A stretch of 64,000 bases of DNA from Sphingomonadales bacterium (GTDB lineage: Bacteria; Pseudomonadota; Alphaproteobacteria; Sphingomonadales; Govanellaceae), in NCBI GenBank assembly GCA_019455285.1, contig JACFMS010000004.1:19749-83748 (forward strand), written 5' to 3'. Position 1 is the stretch's first letter; every line of letters begins with the position of its first letter. Below are positions 9,276-16,681 of the stretch, one piece after another. Made by a program: the position numbers and the translations under genes. A model generated the notes under the pieces. It was not told the origin of the DNA. It did not search any database and worked only from the letters and a program-made list of their open reading frames with translations.

Positions 9276-9863
9276 TTACCTCGAGATAAACGGCGAGGGC
9301 ATGGATAGCGGGCTGCCCCGGAACTCCACCGGCGCCTTGCTCAAGCGGGTATAAAGCCGCCGCCGCCGCCAGATCGGCCACCAATCATAAAGAAGCAGCT
9401 CGATCGGCCGCCACATGGCGACCCAGCCGGAAATCAACAGGCCCTCCTTGAGGACCGCGGCGGCCGTATCCTCGGCCACGATCAGGAACTGCCGCACCGC
9501 CAGGCAGCCGATCAGGAACGCCAAGCCGATGGCGAGCGAAACCCAGGCGGTGCGCAGCATGGCTCGCAGCGACTCGCCCTCGCCCCAGGCCCGATAGGAA
9601 AAGTAATTTTTCAGGGATTCGCGCACCCCAGCCACATCGAGGCCGTCCAGTTGCGCGGCGGGGACATGGAACACCAGCTTGATGGGCTGGCCGGTTCCCA
9701 CTTCCCGCAGGGCGCCGACGATATAGTCCTCGGTGGTGTCGTCGAGGTCTTTTTCCCGGATCGGCGAGGGATCAAGCTCGCTGAACAACAGCCGCGGATC
9801 GGACAACGCCACGTCGATCACGGTGACGCCGTCTTCCTTGCGGTAGGGGGGATGCCTAGTCAT
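9276..9863 (-). CDS. Hypothetical membrane protein
   Basis: A 195-residue protein of unrecognised function. The first 95 residues are soluble and acidic. A clear membrane helix follows (about 105-130) and then a second hydrophobic, Trp-rich segment (about 137-165) ending in WRRRR, which suggests a cytosolic C-terminus. It stands alone on the minus strand between the kinase and the NDUFS4-like gene, with coding-like base usage throughout. Confidence 0.6.
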   Translation of the reverse strand: MTRHPPYRKEDGVTVIDVALSDPRLLFSELDPSPIREKDLDDTTEDYIVGALREVGTGQPIKLVFHVPAAQLDGLDVAGVRESLKNYFSYRAWGEGESLRAMLRTAWVSLAIGLAFLIGCLAVRQFLIVAEDTAAAVLKEGLLISGWVAMWRPIELLLYDWWPIWRRRRLYTRLSKAPVEFRGSPLSMPSPFISR

Positions 9864-9951
9864 GGGCCTTTCCTTCGATGATCTTGTTGTAGCAGGCGGA
9901 TTGGGCTAATAACAGGCCCTGGAAAACAGGACTCTTTTAGGAGAATCTTCC

Positions 9952-10230
9952 ATGGGGGCGCGTATTTACCAGCCGGCCAAGACCGCCATGCAATCGGGCA
10001 AGGCCAACAGCCGCCACTGGCTTTTGGAGTTCGAGCCCGGCGCGGCCAAGGCTCCCGATCCGTTGATGGGGTGGAGCGGCTCGGCCGATACTCTATCCCA
10101 GGTGCGGCTGAAATTTTCCAGCGCCGATGCCGCCATCGCCTACGCCAAACGCCATGGCCTGGCCTTTGAGGTCATCAGTCCCCACCTGCCGGCGCGAAAG
10201 TTGCGCGCCTATGCCGACAATTTCCGCTAA
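9952..10230 (+). CDS. NDUFS4-like NADH dehydrogenase accessory subunit (ETC complex I region)
   Basis: A 92-residue protein matching the 'ETC complex I subunit conserved region' family, the bacterial form of mitochondrial NDUFS4. The recognisable part runs from RIYQPAKTAMQSGKA through WLLEF, MGWSGSADT and FSSADAAIAYAKRHG. In alphaproteobacteria and mitochondria it binds the NADH-oxidising arm of complex I. It is encoded far from any nuo gene here and ends 13 bp before tRNA-Arg. The start has TTAGGAGAATC upstream, a good ribosome site. Confidence 0.88.
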   Translation: MGARIYQPAKTAMQSGKANSRHWLLEFEPGAAKAPDPLMGWSGSADTLSQVRLKFSSADAAIAYAKRHGLAFEVISPHLPARKLRAYADNFR

Positions 10231-10243
10231 ACTTGGCGTGTCA

Positions 10244-10320
<77 letters not shown>

Positions 10321-10378
10321 TCTCTGCATGGTCCATTCTGGGTATCCAGCCCGGAGACATGGGTAGCGGAATGCGCCA

Positions 10379-12271
10379 ATGATCGGCAATAAGGCGAAAA
10401 TCAAAGCGGAAAGCAATGCACCGCCCTTGCCAAGAGCGCTTGCGCAGGTTCCCGCGCTGATCGTGCGCCTCGATCGTCATCTGCGGGTGGTGTTTTCCTC
10501 GCTTGACGGCCATACCGGCGGCAACATCAGGGTGAGCGACCTTGGCATCGATATCGATCGCCGGCTGCTTGAACAGGCGATGGCTGGCCAGGAGGTGGCG
10601 TTTTCCACCAGCTATGTTGATGCTGGCGGTAAAATCCAGTTTTTCGAGAACACCTACCGGCCCTCGGCTGAGGCCGGCGTGGCGATCTATATCGTCAACG
10701 TGACGGGACGCGAGAGCGCGCTGAGGGAGTTGCGGGAAAGCGATGAGCGCTTCCGCCGCCTGATGCGGGTCATTCCCTATGGTATATCGCGCACCGATCT
10801 GACCGGCCGTCTTCGCATGTCCAATCCGGCGCACGATAAGATGCTTGGTTATGAACCGGGGGAGCTGGAGGGGCGCAGCGTTTGGGAAATGTTCGAGCCG
10901 TCGCAGCAGGATAGTCAGCGCGAGTTCTTTTTCCAGGCAATCAAGCAACGGCCGGAGCCGGCGCCAAATTTGGGCAAATGTCTGCGCAAGGATGGCAGCC
11001 TTGTAGATGTCAAGTTTCACTGGGCCTATGAAATCGATGACGATGGCGAACTGATGGGCTTCATCTCCATTCTCACCGATGTGACCCAGGAACTCATGGT
11101 GCAGCGTGAACTGGAGGCTGCGAAGCTCGATGCTGAACGGGCGAGCGAAGAAAAATCACGCTTTCTTGCCGCGGCAAGCCATGATTTGCAGCAGCCGCTG
11201 CACTCATTGTCCTTGATGGTCGGCGTACTGCGCGAAACCCATGATGAGAAGCGACGGGAAGAAATTCTCAATCAGATGGTGCTTGCCGTCGATGGCGCGC
11301 AGGCGCTGTTGCGCGCCGTTCTCGACCTGTCGAAGTTGGAGGCCGGCGTCATCAAACCGCGACGGGTGCCGGTGTCGGTGGCTGATCTCTTGGCCCAGAT
11401 CGAAGCGGAGTTTGCGCCGCTGGCGGCGGAGTCCAAGGTGGCGTTGCGGGTCGTGCCGACAACGGCGGTGATCTTGAGCGATCCCATCCTGATCAAGAGC
11501 ATCATGCACAATCTGGTATCCAATGCGCTGCGCTATACCAAGCGCGGCAAGGTGCTGATCGGCGCGCGGCGCCATCAGGGGCAACTTTCCCTGCAAGTTT
11601 GGGATACCGGCATCGGCATCCCGAAAGACAAGCAACGGGAAATTTTCAAGGAGTTCACCCGCCTGCAGACCGAACAGCATGGCATCGACAAGGTGCATGC
11701 CCTGGGCCTCGGCCTGTCCATCGTCGAACGCGCCTGCTTACTGCTTGGCCATCAGCTGACATTACATTCGGAAGTCGGAAAGGGGTCCGTATTTTGCATC
11801 CTGGCCCCACAGCTGTCGGCAACGGTGCGACGCCAAAAACCAAGACCGTTGCCGGCCGCGACGCCGCATTCCGCCGATGGCGACGTCGTTCTAGTGCTGG
11901 AAGACGATGCCGTCACCGCCCGGCAGACCGTCGATCTGTTGAAAGCCTGGGGGTTTGTCGGCGTCATCGCCACGTCGTCAACGGAGGCCGAAGCCATGGC
12001 GCGGCAAAAAAGCCAGCGCCTCGACCTCATTCTTGCCGATTACAATCTCGGCGCGGGACACAACGGCATCGAAGCGTTGACGCGCATTCAAAAGCTGCGG
12101 CGGCGGCGCATACCGGCTATTTTGATCACCTCGGAAGATAGCGCCGAATTTCACCAGGAGATGACCCGGAAGGGCATCGAAATGCTGCCCAAACCCGTCA
12201 GCCCGGCGCGGCTGCGGGCGCTGATGGATTACCTATTGGGGGCCAAGCCTAGGGTCCAGACCTATAAATAA
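10379..12271 (+). CDS. Hybrid sensor histidine kinase / response regulator with PAS domains
   Basis: A 630-residue cytosolic hybrid kinase with no membrane helix. It has a PAS-like segment (about 20-110), a canonical PAS domain (about 120-240), HisKA with phospho-acceptor H268 in AAASHDLQQPL, HATPase_c (about 370-480, DTGIGIP and GLGLSIVERA) and a C-terminal receiver (about 503-620) with phospho-Asp D554 in ILADYNLG. The H-box variant ASHDLQQPLHSL is typical of a subgroup of such hybrids. It converges with a NarL-type regulator that is a plausible partner. Its last codons lie in the left arm of a large palindrome. The signal is unknown. Confidence 0.88.
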   Translation: MIGNKAKIKAESNAPPLPRALAQVPALIVRLDRHLRVVFSSLDGHTGGNIRVSDLGIDIDRRLLEQAMAGQEVAFSTSYVDAGGKIQFFENTYRPSAEAGVAIYIVNVTGRESALRELRESDERFRRLMRVIPYGISRTDLTGRLRMSNPAHDKMLGYEPGELEGRSVWEMFEPSQQDSQREFFFQAIKQRPEPAPNLGKCLRKDGSLVDVKFHWAYEIDDDGELMGFISILTDVTQELMVQRELEAAKLDAERASEEKSRFLAAASHDLQQPLHSLSLMVGVLRETHDEKRREEILNQMVLAVDGAQALLRAVLDLSKLEAGVIKPRRVPVSVADLLAQIEAEFAPLAAESKVALRVVPTTAVILSDPILIKSIMHNLVSNALRYTKRGKVLIGARRHQGQLSLQVWDTGIGIPKDKQREIFKEFTRLQTEQHGIDKVHALGLGLSIVERACLLLGHQLTLHSEVGKGSVFCILAPQLSATVRRQKPRPLPAATPHSADGDVVLVLEDDAVTARQTVDLLKAWGFVGVIATSSTEAEAMARQKSQRLDLILADYNLGAGHNGIEALTRIQKLRRRRIPAILITSEDSAEFHQEMTRKGIEMLPKPVSPARLRALMDYLLGAKPRVQTYK

Positions 12272-12423
12272 TGAGTTTCGCGGTGACCATGGGCGGGATG
12301 AGATGGCAGGAGAAAGGCCGAAAGCGGGGTTTGCCCCCCGGCGAGGGCTTTCGACGCCCCAGATTGCCCGCCCATGGCCATCCGCGCCGCGAGGCCCATT
12401 ATATTTATGGGTCTGGACCCTAG
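12249..12423. repeat. 175-bp concentric inverted repeat containing both flanking stop codons
   Basis: Three nested arms share one centre. The outer arms are 12249-12273 and 12397-12423 (CTAGGGTCCAGACC with GGTCTGGACCCTAG, followed by ATAAAT/ATTTAT and ATG/CAT). The middle arms are CCATGGGCGGG at 12287-12297 and CCCGCCCATGG at 12367-12376. The inner arms are CGAAAGC (about 12319) and GCTTTCG (about 12347), with GGGGTTTGCCCC at the tip. The stop codons of both convergent genes fall in the outer arms. It could be a bidirectional terminator, a structured RNA or a miniature palindromic element. Confidence 0.7.
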
Positions 12424-13079
12424 TTAACGGCGTCCACCATGCCGGAGGCGATCAGTACCGCCTGGGTGCGGTTGGTCGCCTTGAGCGCCTTCAGGATTGC
12501 CGCCACGTGCACCTTGACCGTGCCTTCCGACAACCCCAGGGCTTCGGCGATGCCCTTGTTGGACTCGCCGCGGGCCAACAGGCGCATGACGTCCATTTGA
12601 CGGGGGGTCAGCTTCTTGGCGGCGTCGGCGTAGGCTGCCTCCAGTTCGCTCTTGCTGCGCTCGGCGCGCGGCGCGGCGACCGGCTTATTGAGCAGGGTCG
12701 GCGGCACATAATGCCCACCCGCCAGAATGAGCTTCAAGGCGCTGGAAATCAGCGAGTGGCTCGACGACTTCGGGATATAGCCCGCGGCGCCGTAATCCAT
12801 GGCCTTTTGCGCATAGTAGGGGTCATCCATCGCCGACACCACCACCAGCGGCGTCGAGGGCGCCAGATGACGGACCTTTTTCAAGCCCTCAACTTCACCA
12901 AGCTTCGGCATGCGCAGATCAAGAAGAATAAGGTCATAGGCGTTTTTCTTGTCGAGCGCCTTCAAGGTCTCGTCAAAATCAGCCGCTTCGGTAATTTCCA
13001 CCTTGGGGTCGATGGATTTCAGGAGGAGCTTGCAGCCATCGCGAAACAGGCTGTGGTCGTCTGCTATCAAGGCGCGCAT
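12420..13079 (-). CDS. NarL/FixJ-type response regulator (LuxR HTH)
   Basis: A 219-residue two-domain regulator. The receiver (1-120) has the acidic pocket ADDH and phospho-acceptor D54 in ILLDLRMP. A linker is followed by a LuxR-type HTH (about 155-215, LTPRQMDVMRLLARGESNKGIA and VKVHVAAILKAL spread across it). It binds DNA after phosphorylation, perhaps by the convergent hybrid kinase, although its targets are unknown. A C/G-rich hairpin (13162-13180) lies upstream, between hisI and this gene. Confidence 0.88.
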   Translation of the reverse strand: MRALIADDHSLFRDGCKLLLKSIDPKVEITEAADFDETLKALDKKNAYDLILLDLRMPKLGEVEGLKKVRHLAPSTPLVVVSAMDDPYYAQKAMDYGAAGYIPKSSSHSLISSALKLILAGGHYVPPTLLNKPVAAPRAERSKSELEAAYADAAKKLTPRQMDVMRLLARGESNKGIAEALGLSEGTVKVHVAAILKALKATNRTQAVLIASGMVDAVN

Positions 13080-13191
13080 TATTTCTGTCCGGGCTATAAC
13101 TCAAGAGCGGGTTGTACAACCCAACTAATATACCATCTATTTCTTCGGCAAAGATAGTCCCCTCCTCCCGCGGGGAGGAGTGGCGCTCTTT

Positions 13192-13614
13192 TCAAGTATT
13201 GTTCTTATTTGCATACAACATTTTGGGGTTAACAACAACCTCTTGGTTTATAACCATTCCATCCCCCGACAGCTCCCGAAAGAAGCAGTTCCGTCGGCCG
13301 GTATGGCAGGCAACGCCCTCCTGATGCACCCGGAGGAGCAAGGTATCGCCGTCACAGTCGATCAAAAACCCTTTCAGGTGTTGGATTTGGTTCGAGGTTT
13401 CTCCCTTGCGCCACAGCGCGCGGCGGGAGCGCGACCAGTAGCACACCCGACCGCTGGCGAGCGTTTCGCGCACCGCCTCGGCGTTCATCCAGGCGAGCAT
13501 CAAGACCTCGCCGGTGGCCGCCTCCTGGGCGATGGCGGGCACCAGTCCGTCGGCGTTCCAGGCGATGGCCGCCAGGGCGTCGGCGATAGCTTGTTCGGGA
13601 TAGGTCATGGGCAT
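13192..13614 (-). CDS. hisI: Phosphoribosyl-AMP cyclohydrolase
   Basis: A 140-residue HisI, which opens the purine ring of phosphoribosyl-AMP in the third step of histidine biosynthesis in the cytosol. Recognisable parts are LMLAWMNAEA, YWSRSRRALWRKGE and the metal-binding region IDCDGDTLLL...ACHTGRRNCFF, with all three cysteines. HisI needs Zn. It is divergent from the zinc regulator zur, 79 bp apart, a setting known for Zn-limitation paralogues of Zn enzymes. Whether this is the only hisI of the genome cannot be seen here. Confidence 0.95.
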   Translation of the reverse strand: MPMTYPEQAIADALAAIAWNADGLVPAIAQEAATGEVLMLAWMNAEAVRETLASGRVCYWSRSRRALWRKGETSNQIQHLKGFLIDCDGDTLLLRVHQEGVACHTGRRNCFFRELSGDGMVINQEVVVNPKMLYANKNNT

Positions 13615-13693
13615 GGCGTCTGCTTTCAGTTCTCTTTCGCTCCCTCGTTTACTTTATGCTACGGTTCTCGTCCATAACGGAGGGAGCCTGTAG

Positions 13694-14173
13694 GTGGATA
13701 TGGCCATCCATGATCACCAAGCTTGCGTCGCCCACGCCGTGGCGGCGGCGGAGCGCGTCTGCGAGCGCCATGGCGCCCGGCTGACCGAGCTGCGCCGCCG
13801 CGTCCTGGAGCTGGTGTGGACCCGCCATCAGCCGATTACGGCCTATGAATTGCTGGACCTGCTGAAGGCCGATCACCGCTCGGCCGCACCGCCCACCGTG
13901 TACCGCGCCTTGGAGTTCCTGCTGGAGCAGGGGCTTATCCATCGCATCGAAGCCTTGAACGCTTTCATCGGCTGTCCCGACCCCGAGCGGCTGCATCGCG
14001 GCGGCTACTTTTTGATTTGCAACCGCTGCCGCTCGGTGGAGGAGATCAGGGACAATGCCCCACTGCGAGAGGCGATACGGACGGCGGCCGCCAGCCGTGG
14101 CTTTGCGGCCAGCAGCAGCATGATCGAAATGCAGGGTTTATGCCGCGAGTGCAGCGGCGGCGGGTCTGCTTGA
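13694..14173 (+). CDS. zur: Fur-family zinc uptake regulator Zur
   Basis: A 159-residue Fur-type repressor with a winged helix (about 15-95, including LTELRRRVLELVW and APPTVYRALEFLLEQGLIHRIE) and a dimerisation domain carrying CNRC and CREC, the pairs that hold structural zinc. The znuCB genes follow three bases later, which identifies it as Zur rather than Fur. The start GTG at 13694 has GGAGGG nine bases upstream; an ATG at 13700 is possible. I could not find a convincing Zur box in the hisI-zur gap. Confidence 0.9.
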   Translation: MDMAIHDHQACVAHAVAAAERVCERHGARLTELRRRVLELVWTRHQPITAYELLDLLKADHRSAAPPTVYRALEFLLEQGLIHRIEALNAFIGCPDPERLHRGGYFLICNRCRSVEEIRDNAPLREAIRTAAASRGFAASSSMIEMQGLCRECSGGGSA

Positions 14174-14176
14174 GCC

Positions 14177-14932
14177 ATGGCGGCGTCCCTCGCGCTACGC
14201 CAGGTGACGAAACGCCTGGGTGATCGGCTCATTCTTGCCCAAGTGGACGTCGAAGTGGCGGCCGGTGAGATCGTTACCGTGATCGGCCCCAACGGCTCGG
14301 GCAAGAGCACGCTGGCGCGCATCGCCCTGGGGCTTATGGCGCCGGATGGCGGCGCAGTGGAACGGCAGCCGGGCTTGCGCGTCGGCTATGTGCCGCAACG
14401 CGTCGCCTTAAGTCCGCTGATGCCGATGACGGCGCGCCGCTTTCTGGCGTTGCGTCCTGGCGTGACGGCGGCGGCCATGGATCGCGCCTTCGCCTTGGTG
14501 GGGCTGGATCCGGGGCTGGCGCAGACCTCGGTGCACCACCTGTCGGGCGGCGAATTTCAGCGTTTGTTGCTGGCGCGCTCACTCCTGGCCGAGCCCAGCC
14601 TTTTAGTGCTGGATGAGCCGACTCAAGGGGTGGACCTGACTGGCCAGGCGGCGTTCTACCGTCTGATCGACCGGGTGCGGCGAGAGCTTCAATGCGCCGT
14701 GCTGCTGATATCTCATGACCTTCACTTGGTGATGGCGGCCACCGACCGGGTGGTGTGCCTCAATCATCATGTTTGCTGTTCGGGCGTGCCGGACAAAGTT
14801 CGGCGCGATCCCGCCTTCCGCGCCCTGTTCGGCGAGGAGGCGGACGTCCTGGCGCTTTACGCCCACGATCACGCCCATGCCCACGACCATGAACACCATA
14901 GCCGGGAGGAGGGGCAGGGGCATGGCGGATGA
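14177..14932 (+). CDS. znuC: Zinc ABC transporter ATP-binding protein
   Basis: A 251-residue ABC ATPase: Walker A GPNGSGKST, signature LSGGEFQRLLLARSL, Walker B LLVLDEPTQGVD and the switch His in LLISHDLH. It powers zinc import through ZnuB at the inner membrane. The C-terminus is rich in His and Asp (AHDHAHAHDHEHH), a metal-binding tail common in ZnuC. It lies directly after zur and overlaps znuB by 11 bp, indicating a zur-znuC-znuB operon. Confidence 0.94.
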   Translation: MAASLALRQVTKRLGDRLILAQVDVEVAAGEIVTVIGPNGSGKSTLARIALGLMAPDGGAVERQPGLRVGYVPQRVALSPLMPMTARRFLALRPGVTAAAMDRAFALVGLDPGLAQTSVHHLSGGEFQRLLLARSLLAEPSLLVLDEPTQGVDLTGQAAFYRLIDRVRRELQCAVLLISHDLHLVMAATDRVVCLNHHVCCSGVPDKVRRDPAFRALFGEEADVLALYAHDHAHAHDHEHHSREEGQGHGG

Positions 14933-15719
14933 TTTCATTTGGCGGGCGCTGGTTTGCGGCGCGGCCATTGCCCTGGTGGCCGGACCCTTGGGCTCCTTTC
15001 TGGTGTGGCGGCGGATGGCCTATTTCGGTGATGCGCTGTCGCATACCGCGCTTCTTGGCATCGCCCTGGGTTTGGCGGTCGGGGTAGCGCCGTCGGCGCT
15101 GGTCATTGCCGTTTGCGCCGCGGCAGCGATCGCGCTGTCGCTCCTGGAGCGCCGGCGCTGGCTGGCGCCGGACACCCTTCTTGGCATTGTCGCCCACGGC
15201 GCGCTGTCCTTCGGCATGATCGCCATGAGCCTGCTGCCCGCCGGCAGCCTCGACCTTTACGCCTATCTGTTCGGCGACATTCTGTCGGTGGGCGGTGATC
15301 GGCTGGCGCTGATTGTGGCTGGCGCCGTCGGCGCGCTGGTGCTTCTGGCGCTGATCTGGCGACCGCTGCTGGCGGTCACGGTGCATGAGGAGTTGGCCGC
15401 CGTGGAAGGTGTGCGCGTGGCCTGGGTGCGTACCGCCTACCTGTTGCTGATCGCGCTATCCATCGCGCTGGCCATGCAGGTGGTGGGCGTGCTCCTGGTC
15501 ACCTCGCTGATGATCGTGCCGGCCGCCGCCGCCCGCGCCTGGGCGCGCTCACCGGAAGCTATGGCGGCGGGCGCCGCCGGCCTCGGCGTTGCATCGGTGG
15601 CGCTGGGGCTGACGGCAAGCCTGATGACCGACATTCCCGCCGGTCCGGCCATGGTGGCCGCCGCCTGTGCTATATTCGTCATTTCTACAGGATTGGGGGC
15701 AAGGCAGGGTCAGAGTTAA
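14922..15719 (+). CDS. znuB: Zinc ABC transporter permease
   Basis: A 265-residue permease of the ABC-3 family with about eight membrane helices. It contains the family motif GDALSHTALLGIALG and the cytosolic loop segment LAAVEGVRVAWVR. The ATG at 14922 lies inside the end of znuC, with GGAGGAGGGG upstream, so translation is coupled. The periplasmic zinc-binding partner znuA is not in the window, so it must be encoded elsewhere or be replaced. Confidence 0.93.
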   Translation: MADDFIWRALVCGAAIALVAGPLGSFLVWRRMAYFGDALSHTALLGIALGLAVGVAPSALVIAVCAAAAIALSLLERRRWLAPDTLLGIVAHGALSFGMIAMSLLPAGSLDLYAYLFGDILSVGGDRLALIVAGAVGALVLLALIWRPLLAVTVHEELAAVEGVRVAWVRTAYLLLIALSIALAMQVVGVLLVTSLMIVPAAAARAWARSPEAMAAGAAGLGVASVALGLTASLMTDIPAGPAMVAAACAIFVISTGLGARQGQS

Positions 15720-15722
15720 AAC

Positions 15723-15742
15723 TATAATTTATAATAATTATA
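15723..15742 (+). promoter_or_regulatory. AT-rich inverted repeat upstream of dps
   Basis: Arms TATAATT and AATTATA are separated by six bases (TATAAT) in a very AT-rich 60-bp gap before dps. Position and composition would suit a Fur/Irr-type or other redox or iron regulator, and the spacer could serve as a -10 element. The binding protein is unknown. Confidence 0.35.
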
Positions 15743-15781
15743 TCCTATCATTTAATAACTTGAAATAAGTGGAGAAAAATC

Positions 15782-16249
15782 ATGGAAATAAACATCGGAA
15801 TCGAGCCGAAGGCTAGAACCAAGATCGCCGCCGGTTTGGGCCGGTTGCTGGCCGATACCTATACCCTGTACCTGAAAACCCACAACTATCATTGGAACGT
15901 CACTGGCCCGCACTTCCAGACCCTGCATCTGATGTTCATGCAGCAGTACACCGAGCTGGGGCTGGCGGTGGACACCATCGCCGAACGCATCCGCGCGCTG
16001 GGCGAACCGGCTCCAGGCACCTACAAGGCGTTTTCCAAGCTGACGTCGATCAAGGAAACCGATGGTGTACCTAAGGCCATGGACATGGTGCAGGATTTGG
16101 TGAACGGCCATGAGACCGTGGTGCGCACCGCGCGCGAGCTTATTCCCTTGGCCGATAAGGCGGGCGACGAGTCGACCTTGAACGTGCTGACCGCGCGTCT
16201 GGAAATCCATGAAAAGACGGCATGGATGCTCAGAAGCTTGCTGGGCTGA
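15782..16249 (+). CDS. dps: Dps-family DNA-binding ferritin-like protein
   Basis: A 155-residue Dps/ferritin-like four-helix protein. The ferroxidase-site signature is present: [16 protein letters not shown], then [11 protein letters not shown] with the acidic ligands. Dps dodecamers oxidise and store iron with peroxide and protect DNA. The N-terminus has only a short basic stretch (KARTK). It is preceded by an AT-rich promoter region and GTGGAGAAAAATC as the ribosome site. It follows the zinc operon but probably has its own promoter. Confidence 0.93.
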   Translation: MEINIGIEPKARTKIAAGLGRLLADTYTLYLKTHNYHWNVTGPHFQTLHLMFMQQYTELGLAVDTIAERIRALGEPAPGTYKAFSKLTSIKETDGVPKAMDMVQDLVNGHETVVRTARELIPLADKAGDESTLNVLTARLEIHEKTAWMLRSLLG

Positions 16250-16258
16250 AGGTTGCCG

Positions 16259-16519
16259 TCAGCCGCCTAGCAGGCGACGGGCGATGAGGCGCGGCAGCGT
16301 AAAGACGTGGCCGTTGCGGATATCGATGACGCGCTGAGAAATTTCGGGCGATAGATCTATTTGCTGGGTGATATCATTCAGCTTGTCAAGCAGCTCCGGC
16401 CTGTCGTCGCCGGCGTTGAGGATGGCGATATACGCTTGCTCGAAGAGCGATGGCACAGGCGAGATATCCCGCGCCGTTGCCGTCGCCTCGGCTAAGACGT
16501 CAAGGAGCGACTGCAACAA
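16259..16519 (-). CDS. Hypothetical short protein, possibly a gene remnant
   Basis: An 86-residue helix-rich frame, acidic in the middle and basic at the end (LIARRLLGG). It has no ATG start: the first usable codons are TTG at 16519 or 16522, and the frame upstream is closed by a stop. A run of seven T at 16548-16554 lies just upstream, where a frameshift could have cut it. It sits behind the ankyrin-like gene on the same strand and may be debris of that less GC-rich block. No family recognised. Confidence 0.3.
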   Translation of the reverse strand: MLQSLLDVLAEATATARDISPVPSLFEQAYIAILNAGDDRPELLDKLNDITQQIDLSPEISQRVIDIRNGHVFTLPRLIARRLLGG

Positions 16520-16681
16520 CTGCTGGAGTTCGCCAAAATATTTGGAATTTTTTTGGCACGTTTGCTATGTTCCGGCCAGATCACCCCATCTATTCACCAT
16601 GGAATAGCGCCTCATGCAGCAGGATCTTCGGCGTCAGGGTCAATTCCATGATGTTTCTGGGGGCTCCAAGCATGGTATATA

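Noticed and set aside
13162-13180. CTCCTCCC-GCG-GGGAGGAG hairpin as a third CCTCC small RNA
   Set aside because: The motif is in the stem, not in a loop, and there is no terminator or promoter pattern; it is probably an mRNA-end hairpin after hisI.
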